Assembly: GCF_900113745.1 (NCBI RefSeq)
Contig: NZ_FOQL01000002.1
Span: forward strand, 248,001-312,000
From: Pseudomonas guineae
GTDB lineage: Bacteria; Pseudomonadota; Gammaproteobacteria; Pseudomonadales; Pseudomonadaceae
Length of the DNA: 64,000 nucleotides
Direction of reading: 5' to 3'
A program made the position numbers and the translations under genes. Positions 20,163 to 28,612 of this stretch are shown in pieces. Numbering within the stretch: position 1 is the first letter of the stretch; each line of letters opens with the position of its first letter. The notes beneath the pieces were generated by a model. That model did not search any database, had not been told where the DNA came from, and was given only the letters and a program-made list of their open reading frames with translations.

Positions 20163-20178
20163 AGCTATTTCTGTGCCA
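20163..20178 (-). promoter_or_regulatory. Sigma-54 (-24/-12) promoter of the ketone-body operon
   Basis: On the minus strand the sequence is TGGCACAGAAATAGCT. It matches the RpoN consensus TGGCAC-N5-TTGCW at both invariant dinucleotides (GG and GC at the right spacing), with mismatches only at the base after TGGCAC and at one T before GC. Predicted start of transcription is near 20152, giving a leader of about 72 bases before the permease ATG. The upstream gene encodes a sigma-54 activator, which strengthens the call. Confidence 0.85.
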
Positions 20179-20241
20179 ACTAGTTAAGTGATTGATTTAA
20201 ATAATTTTTATTGATTTTTGAAGGGGCTGGTTAATTGCCTT

Positions 20242-20325
20242 GTCTTACTAGTGAGACGAAATTAACGCTGTATTCAGCTGTAGACATTGAAAAATGGGCT
20301 GTCTCTTTATGGAGATTCAGTCTCT
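20242..20325. promoter_or_regulatory. Candidate enhancer sites for the sigma-54 activator
   Basis: A cluster of GTCTC/GAGAC half-sites upstream of the promoter: GTCTTACTAGTGAGAC (20242-20257), an imperfect 16-base palindrome, and GTCTCTTTATGGAGA then GATTCAGTCTCT (20301-20325), which gives two more inverted pairs sharing a middle half-site. Distance from the -24 element is about 65 to 145 bases, normal for activator-binding sites. Assignment to the adjacent regulator is inference. Confidence 0.6.
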
Positions 20326-20328
20326 GTT

Positions 20329-21744
20329 TTAGGATGAGAGGCCCAGGGCGAGCAGCTTCTTGTACAGGGTGGAGCGTCCCAGGCCCAGGCGCTGCGCGGC
20401 TTGCGGCACATTGCCGGCCGCTTCAACAAGGGCCTGGCGCAGCAGTTCGCGCTCGAATGCCTCGCGGGCGGCATAGAAATTTGCAGTGTCCAAGCTGGCT
20501 GGCCCGGGTGTGCTCGGAGTCGTCTTCACTATCGGATTCAAACGGCCGATTGCAGCACTGAGGGCGGCGGCGCTGAGCAGGGTTTCGTCACTCAACAGGG
20601 CGGCGCGCTCAAGCACGTTGCGCAGTTCGCGGATATTGCCCGGCCAGCTATGGCTAGCCAGCAGGTTCAGGGCATCGGCGGCAAGTTCGTGATGGCCCGG
20701 TAATACTTCAAGCATGGCCTCGCACAGCGCTGGCAAATCATCGAGACGCTCGCGCAGGGGCGGCACCAGCAGCGGCAGCACATTCAGTCGATAGTAAAGG
20801 TCGGCGCGGAAACGCCCGGCATCCACCGCGGCTTGCAGGTCCAGTGAGGTGGCTGCCACCAGGCGCACATCACAGCGGCGGATTTCGTTGGAACCTACCG
20901 GCTCGTATTCATGCTCCTGCAACACGCGCAACAGCTTGCTCTGCATGGCCAGGGGCATGTCGCCAACTTCATCGAGAAACAGCGTGCCGCCCTCGGCGAT
21001 CTGCAGTTTGCCGGGACGTCCTTTACGGTCTGCGCCGGTAAACGCCCCAGGCGCTGTGCCGAAAAATTCGGCTTCCAGCAGATTTTCCGGAATCGCCGCA
21101 CAGTTAACCCCGACGAAGGCTTTGTGTGCCCGAGCGGACGCATGGTGAATCGCATGGGCCAGCAGTTCCTTACCGGTGCCGGTTTCGCCCAACAACAGGA
21201 TCGGCGATTCACTGGTGGCGCCGCGCCGCGCCCGGCGCTTGATCTCCATGCTGGCTGCGCTGCTGCCAATAAAATGGGCAAAGCTGTATTTGGCCTGGCG
21301 TGCCTGCAATAAGGAGCGGGTCGAGGCGAGCTCTTCCTGGATCTGCATAAAACGGGTAACCAGCGGCGCGAGATTCTTCAGTTGGTCGAATAGCGCAAAA
21401 CCGATAGCGCCAATCACCGTGCCGGCATCGTCGTGAATCGGCAGGCGCATCACCACCAACGGCCCGCCAGGCGTATCAAGCATGTCCAAGAGTATCGGCT
21501 GGCCGGTCTCTACCACCTGACGCAGTAGGCTACAGGGGATGACTTTCTCCACTTCCTGCCCGATAGCTACGCTGGCCTGCTCAAGACCATAGCGGCGCGC
21601 ATAACGTTCGTTCATCCAAACGATGCGTGCCTGTTTATCAACGATCACCGTACCTTCACTGGACTGCTCGATAATCTCGAATAGCGAGCGGATGGCCAGC
21701 AGACGCACGTGCTGATAGTCACGCAGGGTGGATTCATCGCTCAT
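20329..21744 (-). CDS. hbcR: Sigma-54-dependent activator of 3-hydroxybutyrate use
   Basis: A 471-residue bacterial enhancer-binding protein. PAS-type sensor domain at about 20-125 (SLFEIIEQSSEGTVIVDK), AAA+ domain with Walker A GETGTGKE (186-193), the sigma-54 contact loop GAFTGA (233-238) and Walker B TLFLDEVGD (254-262), and a C-terminal Fis-type helix-turn-helix NVPQAAQRLGLGRSTLYKKL. No receiver domain, so activity is probably set by a ligand or the PAS domain. The start at 21744 is the ATG just before the sensor domain; the 39 upstream codons have no family similarity. Position and domains match P. aeruginosa PA2005 (HbcR), which activates hydroxybutyrate genes with RpoN. Its stop lies 4 bases from the candidate enhancer sites in front of the permease. 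Confidence 0.92.
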   Translation of the reverse strand: MSDESTLRDYQHVRLLAIRSLFEIIEQSSEGTVIVDKQARIVWMNERYARRYGLEQASVAIGQEVEKVIPCSLLRQVVETGQPILLDMLDTPGGPLVVMRLPIHDDAGTVIGAIGFALFDQLKNLAPLVTRFMQIQEELASTRSLLQARQAKYSFAHFIGSSAASMEIKRRARRGATSESPILLLGETGTGKELLAHAIHHASARAHKAFVGVNCAAIPENLLEAEFFGTAPGAFTGADRKGRPGKLQIAEGGTLFLDEVGDMPLAMQSKLLRVLQEHEYEPVGSNEIRRCDVRLVAATSLDLQAAVDAGRFRADLYYRLNVLPLLVPPLRERLDDLPALCEAMLEVLPGHHELAADALNLLASHSWPGNIRELRNVLERAALLSDETLLSAAALSAAIGRLNPIVKTTPSTPGPASLDTANFYAAREAFERELLRQALVEAAGNVPQAAQRLGLGRSTLYKKLLALGLSS

Positions 21745-21814
21745 TGGATGTCTCGGCAACAGGTAAAAGGCCCAGCTTAATCGCTGTGGCGTGGGCCGGG
21801 GAAGTTGATCGCGC

Positions 21815-22723
21815 TCACCGAAGCTGTCTCGCCAGCGTAGCCCGCGCCACGCGCGAACCATTGGGTTTATCCAGCACGGTGCAGATGCGCTGGCCAGCGC
21901 TAATCAGCTTGTCCATATCGATGCCGGTTTCTATGCCCAAACCGTTGAGCAGGTACAGCACGTCTTCGGTTGCCACGTTGCCGGTCGCGCCTTTGGCGTA
22001 GGGGCAACCGCCCAGGCCGGCGACCGAACTGTCGAATACGCTGATGCCTTCAAGCAGGCTGGCGTAGATATTCGCCAGGGCCTGGCCGTAAGTGTCATGG
22101 AAGTGTCCGGCCAGCTTTTCACGCGGTATATCGCGGCCAACTACCTCGAACAAGCGTCGGGTATCACCCGCCGTGCCGGCGCCGATGGTGTCGCCCAGCG
22201 ACACTTCATAGCAGCCCATGGCGAATAATTCACGGGCGACTAGGGCGATCTGCTCGGGCGCTACGCTGCCGTCATACGGGCAGCCCAGCACGCAGGAAAC
22301 ATAGCCGCGTACGCGCACACCGTGCTGTTTGGCTGCGACCATTAGCGGCACAAAGCGCTCAAGGCTCTCGGCAATCGAGCAGTTGATGTTCTTTTGCGAG
22401 AAGGCCTCAGAGGCGGCGGCGAATACGGCGACTTCTTTTACGCCGGCCTCAAGCGCGGCTTCAAAGCCACGCAGATTGGGGGTGAGGGCGGCGTAGGTGA
22501 CGCCTGGCTGCTGCTGGATTTGCGCAAAAACCTCGGCGCTCCCGGCCATCTGCGGCACCCACTTGGGTGAGACGAAGCTACCGACTTCGATATAGCTAAG
22601 CCCAGCGGCGGACAGGTCATCGACCAAGCGCACTTTGTCGGCGACGCTGATCGGCTGTTTCTCGTTCTGCAAACCGTCGCGCGGGCCGACTTCGACCAGG
22701 CGCACTTGTTTGGGTAGGTTCAT
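21815..22723 (-). CDS. liuE: Hydroxymethylglutaryl-CoA lyase
   Basis: A 302-residue HMG-CoA lyase (TIM barrel) that cleaves HMG-CoA to acetyl-CoA and acetoacetate, the last step of leucine breakdown. Motifs: VEVGPRDGLQNE at the N-terminus (metal and substrate site), GDTIGAGTAGD, HFHDTYGQA with metal-ligand histidines, and the glycine-rich flexible loop GLGGCPYAKGATGNVATED with the catalytic Cys. The ATG at 22723 follows ATACGGAGAAAGTGC. The frame stays open 36 codons further upstream, but that segment is the repeat element at 22741-22837, not protein. Its product acetoacetate is the substrate of the neighbouring aacS. Confidence 0.96.
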   Translation of the reverse strand: MNLPKQVRLVEVGPRDGLQNEKQPISVADKVRLVDDLSAAGLSYIEVGSFVSPKWVPQMAGSAEVFAQIQQQPGVTYAALTPNLRGFEAALEAGVKEVAVFAAASEAFSQKNINCSIAESLERFVPLMVAAKQHGVRVRGYVSCVLGCPYDGSVAPEQIALVARELFAMGCYEVSLGDTIGAGTAGDTRRLFEVVGRDIPREKLAGHFHDTYGQALANIYASLLEGISVFDSSVAGLGGCPYAKGATGNVATEDVLYLLNGLGIETGIDMDKLISAGQRICTVLDKPNGSRVARATLARQLR

Positions 22724-22740
22724 GCACTTTCTCCGTATGT

Positions 22741-22837
22741 ATGGTTGATAGAGAGGCGCAGCTGGCGCTTTCCCCATCCGCCATGACCATTCGCTGTAAA
22801 TGCCCTGGTGGACATTAAACGCGATGTCCACCCTACG
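22741..22837. repeat. GTAGGGTGGA-type palindromic repeat between liuD and liuE
   Basis: On the minus strand it begins CGTAGGGTGGACAT and contains the stem GGTGGACAT / ATGTCCACC (22807-22815 with 22824-22832, 8-base loop). It ends around CTCTATCAACCATAC. The same start and a similar end (CTATCCACC) recur at 25701-25792. This style of element is familiar from P. mendocina/stutzeri-group genomes. It begins 3 bases after the liuD stop. Confidence 0.75.
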
Positions 22838-22840
22838 TTG

Positions 22841-24802
22841 TTATGCGCTGGCTTCGTCGAGTTCGACCAGCACCGCGCCTTCGCTGACCATCTCGCCTTC
22901 GTTGCAATACAGCGCCTTGACCGTTCCGGCATGGGCGGCGCGGATGCTGTGCTCCATCTTCATTGCTTCCAGCACCACCAGTGCGGTGCCGGCCTCGACC
23001 TGCTGACCGGCTTCGACCAGTACCCGCACGATGCTGCCGTTCATGGGGGCGGTCAGGCCGCCGTGCTGGCTGTGGCTGGCTTCGACTTCGGCGATGGGGT
23101 CGAAGCGCTGAACGCTGCGCAGTTCGCCGGCGTATTGCAGATACAAAGTATTCCCACGACGGATCGCCTGATGCTGCTGGCGCAAACCATCACAGGTCAC
23201 CGACAGCGTTTCGCCGTGCAACTGCACCGTTGAGGCGGCCGCGTGACGCAGGCGCACCACCTGCCGTTCCCCCTGGCAACTTAAGTGCAGGTCGGTTTCT
23301 GCCGGCAGGCCCAGGCGCAAGCCGTTGTTACTGGCCCACGGAGAGTGGTAGTCGTCATGGCGCTGCTGCGGCGCCTCGCTCTGCACGAAGGCTTTGGCGG
23401 CTAACTGCCAGAACTCGGCAGGCAGTTCGCTCACTGGTGGCAGCAGTTGTGCTTCATGGCGCGGGATAAAGCCGGTGTCCAGTTCCGCTGCGGCAAAGGC
23501 CGGGTGGGCCAGTACGCGGGTGAGGAATGTCAGGTTGGTGCGCACGCCGCCCACGCAGGTTTCCTTGAGCATGGCCAGCAGGCGCAGGCGTGCCTCTTCG
23601 CGGTTTTCGCCCCAGGCGATCAGCTTGCCGAGCATAGGGTCGTAGAACGGCGAGACTTCATCGCCTTCACTGACGCCGCTGTCGACGCGCCGGCCTGGGC
23701 CCGCTGCTGCTTCGCGGTACAGCGCCAGGGTGCCGGTGGCCGGCAGGAAGTCGTTGTCCGGATCTTCTGCGTACAGGCGCACTTCGATGGCGTGGCCGAT
23801 CAGTGGTACTTGCTCTTGGCTGATCGGCAGTGCTTCGCCACGGGCTACGCGGATCTGCCAAGCGACGAGGTCGAGGCCGGTGATCAGCTCGGTCACCGGG
23901 TGTTCAACTTGCAGGCGGGTGTTCATCTCCATAAAGAAGAAGTCGCCGCGCTCATCCAGCAGGAACTCTACGGTGCCGGCGCCGACATAGCCGATGGCTT
24001 GTGCGGCTTTTACTGCGGCTTCGCCCATGGCACGGCGCAGTTCGGGCGTCAGCCCAGGCGCCGGCGCTTCTTCGACCACTTTCTGGTGACGGCGTTGGAT
24101 CGAGCAGTCGCGCTCGTTCAGGTACAGGCAGTTGCCGTGACTGTCGGCGAATACCTGGATTTCCACATGGCGTGGCTTGAGCACGTATTTCTCTACCAGC
24201 ATGCGCGAGTCGCCAAACGACGACTGCGCTTCGCGCTGGGCCGAGGCCAGCGCTTCGGCCAGTTCGCTTTCGCGTTCAACCACCTTCATGCCCTTGCCGC
24301 CGCCACCTGCCGTGGCTTTGAGCAGTACGGGATAGCCGATACGCGCAGACGCGTCGCAGAAGGTTTGCGCATCCTGCGCTTCGCCGTGATAACCCGGCAC
24401 CAGCGGTACGCCGGCGGCGTCCATCAAGGCTTTGGCGGCGGATTTGCTGCCCATGGCATCGATGGCTGAGGCAGGCGGGCCGAGAAAGATCAGCCCAGCG
24501 GCTTCAATGGCGCGGGCAAAGCCGGCGTTTTCCGAAAGAAAGCCATAGCCAGGGTGAATCGCTTGGGCGCCGCTGGCCTGGGCGGCGGCGATCAGCTTAT
24601 CCACCAGCAGGTAACTGTCTGCCGGCTTGGCCCCGCCGAGGTTTACTGCCACATCGGCTTCGCGCACATGGCGCGCGTTTGCATCGATGGCGCTGTGTAC
24701 CGCCACCGTACGAATGCCCATGGCTTTGGCCGTGTGCATCACCCGACAGGCGATTTCGCCACGGTTGGCTACCAGCAATGTGTCGATAGGCTTGAGGCTC
24801 AT
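22841..24802 (-). CDS. liuD: Methylcrotonyl-CoA carboxylase, biotin-containing alpha subunit
   Basis: A 653-residue subunit with biotin carboxylase and biotin carrier domains; with LiuB it carboxylates 3-methylcrotonyl-CoA in leucine breakdown. N-terminal LLVANRGEIACRV, ATP-grasp loop AGGGGKGMK, carboxylase core QRRHQKVVEEAP and MEMNTRLQVEHPVTE, then a BT-type linker and the carrier domain with EAMKMEH, biotinylated at Lys615. Length and order fit the family. The ATG at 24802 overlaps the stop of a 32-codon frame (GCATGAGC), and its ribosome site CAGGAG lies within that frame. Acyl-CoA carboxylase paralogues (geranyl-CoA type) look similar, but the surrounding genes decide for methylcrotonyl-CoA. 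Confidence 0.95.
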   Translation of the reverse strand: MSLKPIDTLLVANRGEIACRVMHTAKAMGIRTVAVHSAIDANARHVREADVAVNLGGAKPADSYLLVDKLIAAAQASGAQAIHPGYGFLSENAGFARAIEAAGLIFLGPPASAIDAMGSKSAAKALMDAAGVPLVPGYHGEAQDAQTFCDASARIGYPVLLKATAGGGGKGMKVVERESELAEALASAQREAQSSFGDSRMLVEKYVLKPRHVEIQVFADSHGNCLYLNERDCSIQRRHQKVVEEAPAPGLTPELRRAMGEAAVKAAQAIGYVGAGTVEFLLDERGDFFFMEMNTRLQVEHPVTELITGLDLVAWQIRVARGEALPISQEQVPLIGHAIEVRLYAEDPDNDFLPATGTLALYREAAAGPGRRVDSGVSEGDEVSPFYDPMLGKLIAWGENREEARLRLLAMLKETCVGGVRTNLTFLTRVLAHPAFAAAELDTGFIPRHEAQLLPPVSELPAEFWQLAAKAFVQSEAPQQRHDDYHSPWASNNGLRLGLPAETDLHLSCQGERQVVRLRHAAASTVQLHGETLSVTCDGLRQQHQAIRRGNTLYLQYAGELRSVQRFDPIAEVEASHSQHGGLTAPMNGSIVRVLVEAGQQVEAGTALVVLEAMKMEHSIRAAHAGTVKALYCNEGEMVSEGAVLVELDEASA

Positions 24803-24897
24803 GCGGATGGCTCCTGCCAGGCGGGCTTAGGTTTATCGAGCAGCTGGCCGCGCAGGGCGAAAATAACCACTGCGTCAAGGACGATGATCATGGTCAT
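24799..24897 (-). CDS. 32-residue coupled reading frame resembling the LiuC tail
   Basis: A short frame that starts in the liuC stop (TAATG, one shared base) and stops inside the liuD start (ATGA), so it joins the two genes without a gap. Its first 14 residues are hydrophobic (MTMIIVLDAVVIFA), which could insert in a membrane; the rest, LRGQLLDKPKPAWQE, closely resembles the LiuC C-terminus LRAFLDKRKPSWQE (about 10 identical positions). Both DNA copies end in TGGCAGGAG, which serves as ribosome site for the next start. It is either a partial tandem copy of the liuC end that now provides the liuD ribosome site, or a real small peptide. Whether it makes a stable product is unknown. Confidence 0.5.
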   Translation of the reverse strand: MTMIIVLDAVVIFALRGQLLDKPKPAWQEPSA

Positions 24898-25688
24898 TAC
24901 TCCTGCCAGCTCGGTTTGCGTTTATCCAGGAAAGCGCGCAGACCTTCCTGACCTTCCGCACTGACGCGGATACGGGCAATGGCGTTTTCGGTATAGCGGC
25001 GCAGGGCCGGGGTCAGCACGCCGCTGCCGACTTCACGCAGCAAGTCTTTGCTGGCCTGCATGGCTTGCGGGCTGTTGAGCAGCAGGGTGCTGATCCAGTG
25101 TTCGACCTGAGCGTCCAACTCAGCAGGCGGATAGCTCTCGGCAAACAAACCCAGCGCCTGCGCCTGTGCACCGCTAAAGCGCTCGGCGGTGAGTGCATAT
25201 CGCCGCGCTGCGCGCTCACCAATCGCTTGCACAACGAAAGGGCTGATCACAGCTGGCGCCAAGCCGATGCGAACTTCCGACAGGCACAGCTGCGCGTCGC
25301 TGGTGCCGATGGCCATATCGCAGCAACTGATCAGGCCCAACGCGCCACCGAAGGCCGCACCTTGCACCACGGCCAGGGTCGGAATCTTCAGCTGATAAAG
25401 GTTGTGCATCAGCTCGGCCAGTTCGCGCGAGTCAGCCAGGTTGGCGGTGTAGTCCAACGTGGCGGCGTGTTGCATCCAGGCCAAATCAGCACCGGCGGAG
25501 AAGTGCTTACCACGGCCGCGCAGCAGCAGAAAGCGCAGAGATTTATCAGCCTTCACTGCGTCGAGGGCAAGAATCAGTTCGCGGATCATTTCGGCGTTAA
25601 AGGCGTTGTGCTTGTCGGCGCGATTGAGCCAAAGCGTGGCGAAACCGCGCGGGTCTGTTTCAAGCTCGATGGTGGTGAAGTCAATCAT
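24897..25688 (-). CDS. liuC: Methylglutaconyl-CoA hydratase (enoyl-CoA hydratase family)
   Basis: A 263-residue crotonase-fold enzyme that hydrates 3-methylglutaconyl-CoA to HMG-CoA in leucine breakdown. CoA-binding and oxyanion features: LNRADKHNAFN, GRGKHFSAGADLAWMQ, and GAAFGGALGLISCCDMAIG; the C-terminus ends FLDKRKPSWQE, as in bacterial AUH-like hydratases. Its last codons TGGCAGGAG form a ribosome site for the following 32-codon frame. It starts 104 bases after liuB; that gap is filled by the second GTAGGGTGGA-type element. Substrate assignment rests on operon position between liuB and liuD. Confidence 0.94.
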   Translation of the reverse strand: MIDFTTIELETDPRGFATLWLNRADKHNAFNAEMIRELILALDAVKADKSLRFLLLRGRGKHFSAGADLAWMQHAATLDYTANLADSRELAELMHNLYQLKIPTLAVVQGAAFGGALGLISCCDMAIGTSDAQLCLSEVRIGLAPAVISPFVVQAIGERAARRYALTAERFSGAQAQALGLFAESYPPAELDAQVEHWISTLLLNSPQAMQASKDLLREVGSGVLTPALRRYTENAIARIRVSAEGQEGLRAFLDKRKPSWQE

Positions 25689-25700
25689 TACTAGGGCCTT

Positions 25701-25792
25701 GGGTAGGGTGGAAGACGTTTTTCTCTTCCACCATCAGTGGCGAATCGGTGGATAGATAAAACGCCAGCTACGCGCCCCGATCCACCCTACGG
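25701..25792. repeat. GTAGGGTGGA-type double palindrome between liuB and liuC
   Basis: Two adjacent hairpins: GGTGGAAGA (25707-25715) pairs with TCTTCCACC (25724-25732), and GGTGGAT (25747-25753) pairs with ATCCACC (25780-25786). Both outer ends read GTAGGGTGGA inward, so the whole element is itself an inverted pair. It fills the 104-base gap between liuB and liuC and shares its ends with the element at 22741-22837. Confidence 0.75.
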
Positions 25793-27400
25793 TTACATGC
25801 GGAATATGCCGAACTGCGTCGGTTCGATCGGCGCGTTGAGGCTGGCAGACAGCGCCAGGCCCAGTACATCGCGGGTTTGCGCCGGGTCGATGACGCCGTC
25901 GTCCCACAAGCGGGCGCTGGAGTAGTAGGGGTGACCCTGGCGCTCGTATTGTTCGAGGATCGGTTGCTTGAGCGCCGCCTCATCCTCTGCCGAGAAGCTC
26001 TGCCCGGCGCGCGCCGCCTGCTCGTGCTTAACCTGCACCAGCACACCGGCAGCCTGTTCGGCGCCCATCACGCCGATGCGTGCGTTCGGCCACATCCACA
26101 AGAAACGCGGCTCAAAGGCGCGGCCGCACATGCCGTAGTTACCGGCGCCGAAGCTGCCACCGATTATCACGGTGAACTTCGGTACTTTGGCACAGGCCAC
26201 GGCGTTGACCAGCTTGGCGCCGTGCTTGGCGATGCCGCCGGCTTCGTACTTCTGCCCGACCATAAAGCCGGTGATGTTCTGCAGAAATACCAGCGGAATG
26301 CCACGCTGGCAGGCCAACTCGATAAAGTGCGCGCCTTTTTGCGCCGATTCGGCGAACAGAATCCCATTATTGGCGAGGATCGCCACCGGATAGCCGTGGA
26401 TATGCGCAAAGCCGCAGACCAGGGTCGCGCCGAACAGCGCCTTGAATTCATCAAATACGCTGCCATCGACGGTGCGGGCAATCACCTCGCGCACATCGAA
26501 GGGCTGCTTGGCGTCGGCCGGGATCACCCCGTACAGCTCCTCACCGCTGTACAGCGGGTTGATCGGCGCACGGCTATTGATTACGCCGAGCTTGCGCCAG
26601 TTCAAATTGCTAATACAGCGACGGGCCAGGGCTAGCGCATGCTCATCGTTGTCGGCGTAATGGTCGGCCACGCCGCTGGTTTTGCAGTGCACATCGGCGC
26701 CGCCCAGGTCTTCAGCGCTGACTACTTCACCGGTGGCGGCTTTTACCAGCGGCGGGCCTGCGAGGAAGATGGTCGCTTGGTTGCGCACCATGATCGCTTC
26801 ATCGGCCATGGCCGGCACATACGCGCCGCCCGCGGTGCAGGAACCCATGACCACGGCGATTTGCGGGATGCCCATGGCGCTCATGTTGGCCTGGTTGAAG
26901 AATATTCGGCCGAAGTGTTCGCGGTCTGGAAACACATCATCCTGGCGCGGCAGGTTGGCGCCGCCGGAGTCCACCAGGTAGATGCATGGCAGGCGGTTCT
27001 GCTGGGCGATGGTCTGCGCGCGCAGGTGTTTTTTCACCGTCAATGGGTAGTAGCTGCCGCCTTTGACCGTGGCATCGTTGGCCACGATCATGCATTCCAC
27101 GCCTTCAACCCGGCCAATGCCCGCCACCACGCCGGCTGCTGGTACGTCTTCGCCATACACCTCGTAGGCGGCTAACTGGCCGATTTCGAGGAAGGGTGAA
27201 CCGGAGTCGAGCAGACGGTTGATGCGCTCGCGGGGTAGCAACTTGCCGCGCGAGGTATGGCGCTCCTGGGCCTTGGCACCGCCGCCATCATGCACACGGG
27301 CGAGCAGGGCGCGCAGGTCATTCACCTGGGTCAGCATCGCCTTGCTATTGGCGGCGAACTCCGGCGAGCGGGTATTGATCTGGGTATGCAGAATGGCCAT
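25793..27400 (-). CDS. liuB: Methylcrotonyl-CoA carboxylase, carboxyltransferase beta subunit
   Basis: A 535-residue carboxyltransferase subunit with two crotonase-like halves. N-terminal part with [18 protein letters not shown] and LDSGG-type loop [13 protein letters not shown] (acyl-CoA side); C-terminal part with [22 protein letters not shown] in the biotin side and [10 protein letters not shown]. It transfers the carboxyl group from biotin on LiuD to 3-methylcrotonyl-CoA. Start at 27400 ([12 protein letters not shown]) is chosen because CGGAG lies 9 bases before; an upstream start at 27445 would overlap liuA. It follows liuA by 19 bases. Confidence 0.95.
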   Translation of the reverse strand: MAILHTQINTRSPEFAANSKAMLTQVNDLRALLARVHDGGGAKAQERHTSRGKLLPRERINRLLDSGSPFLEIGQLAAYEVYGEDVPAAGVVAGIGRVEGVECMIVANDATVKGGSYYPLTVKKHLRAQTIAQQNRLPCIYLVDSGGANLPRQDDVFPDREHFGRIFFNQANMSAMGIPQIAVVMGSCTAGGAYVPAMADEAIMVRNQATIFLAGPPLVKAATGEVVSAEDLGGADVHCKTSGVADHYADNDEHALALARRCISNLNWRKLGVINSRAPINPLYSGEELYGVIPADAKQPFDVREVIARTVDGSVFDEFKALFGATLVCGFAHIHGYPVAILANNGILFAESAQKGAHFIELACQRGIPLVFLQNITGFMVGQKYEAGGIAKHGAKLVNAVACAKVPKFTVIIGGSFGAGNYGMCGRAFEPRFLWMWPNARIGVMGAEQAAGVLVQVKHEQAARAGQSFSAEDEAALKQPILEQYERQGHPYYSSARLWDDGVIDPAQTRDVLGLALSASLNAPIEPTQFGIFRM

Positions 27401-27419
27401 CTGGCGCGCTCCGTCAGGC

Positions 27420-28583
27420 TTATTTGGTTTCGTTGAACAGCTCACGGCCGATCAGCATCCGACGAATTTCGCTGGTGCCCGCACCGATCTCGTAGAGCTT
27501 GGCGTCACGCAGCAGGCGGCCGGTGGGGTATTCGTTGATATAACCGTTACCGCCGAGAATCTGGATGGCATCGAGGGCCATTTGCGTGGCGCGCTCAGCG
27601 GTATAGAGAATGACCCCGGCGGCGTCCTTGCGCGTGGTTTCGCCATGGTCGCAGGCCTGGGCCACGGCATACAGGTAGGCGCGGCTGGCATTGAGCTGGG
27701 TGTACATGTCGGCGACTTTGCCCTGTATCAGCTGGAACTCGCCGATGCTCTGGCCGAACTGCTTGCGGTCGTGGATGTAAGGTACGATCACATCCATGCA
27801 GGCCTGCATGATCCCGGTTGGGCCGCCTGAGAGCACCACGCGTTCGTAGTCGAGGCCGCTCATCAGTACGCGCACGCCGCCATTGAGCTGACCGAGGACG
27901 TTCTCTTCTGGCACTTCGACGTTGTCGAAGAAAAGCTCACAGGTATTGGAACCACGCATGCCGAGTTTGTCGAACTTGCTGCCGCGGCTAAAACCCCTCC
28001 AGTCGCGCTCGACGATAAAGGCGCTGATGCCATGCGCGCCTTTGTCCAGGTCGGTTTTGGCGTAGATCACGTAGGTGTTGGCGTCGGGGCCGTTGGTGAT
28101 CCAGGTTTTGCTGCCGTTGAGCACATAGCGGTCGCCTTGTTTGTCGGCGCGCAGCTTCATCGACACCACATCGGAGCCGGCATTCGGCTCGCTCATGGCC
28201 AGCGCACCGACATGCTCACCGCTAACCAGCTTGGGCAGGTACTTGGCTTTCTGCGCGGCGGTGCCATTGCGCTTGATCTGGTTCACACACAGGTTGGAGT
28301 GGGCGCCGTAGGAGAGGGCAACCGAGGCTGAGGCGCGACTGATCTCTTCCATGGCAATCACGTGAGCCAGATAACCCAACCCAGAGCCACCGTATTCCTC
28401 ATCAACAGTGATGCCGAGCAGGCCCATGTCGCCGAACTTCTTCCACATATCGGCCGGGAACTGGTTCTCGCTGTCGATGGCGGCGGCGCGTGGCGCCAGC
28501 TCGGCTGCAACAAAGGCCTGCGTCTGCTCGCGCAGCATGTCGATGGTGTCGCCGAGGGCGAAGTTGAGGGACGGATAGCTCAT
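27420..28583 (-). CDS. liuA: Isovaleryl-CoA dehydrogenase
   Basis: A 387-residue flavin acyl-CoA dehydrogenase that converts isovaleryl-CoA to 3-methylcrotonyl-CoA. FAD and substrate motifs: [27 protein letters not shown], and C-terminal [22 protein letters not shown]. The catalytic base is Glu247 in [14 protein letters not shown], the position characteristic of isovaleryl-CoA dehydrogenases rather than the C-terminal Glu of straight-chain enzymes. First structural gene of the operon, 29 bases after liuR. Electrons go to ETF, which is not encoded in the window. Confidence 0.96.
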   Translation of the reverse strand: MSYPSLNFALGDTIDMLREQTQAFVAAELAPRAAAIDSENQFPADMWKKFGDMGLLGITVDEEYGGSGLGYLAHVIAMEEISRASASVALSYGAHSNLCVNQIKRNGTAAQKAKYLPKLVSGEHVGALAMSEPNAGSDVVSMKLRADKQGDRYVLNGSKTWITNGPDANTYVIYAKTDLDKGAHGISAFIVERDWRGFSRGSKFDKLGMRGSNTCELFFDNVEVPEENVLGQLNGGVRVLMSGLDYERVVLSGGPTGIMQACMDVIVPYIHDRKQFGQSIGEFQLIQGKVADMYTQLNASRAYLYAVAQACDHGETTRKDAAGVILYTAERATQMALDAIQILGGNGYINEYPTGRLLRDAKLYEIGAGTSEIRRMLIGRELFNETK

Positions 28584-28612
28584 GGTTCCACCTGTACTAA
28601 TTGTTCTTAGGT

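Noticed and set aside
23447..24469. 340-codon frame antisense to liuD
   Set aside because: Composition is that of a reverse-complemented biotin carboxylase; no family features.
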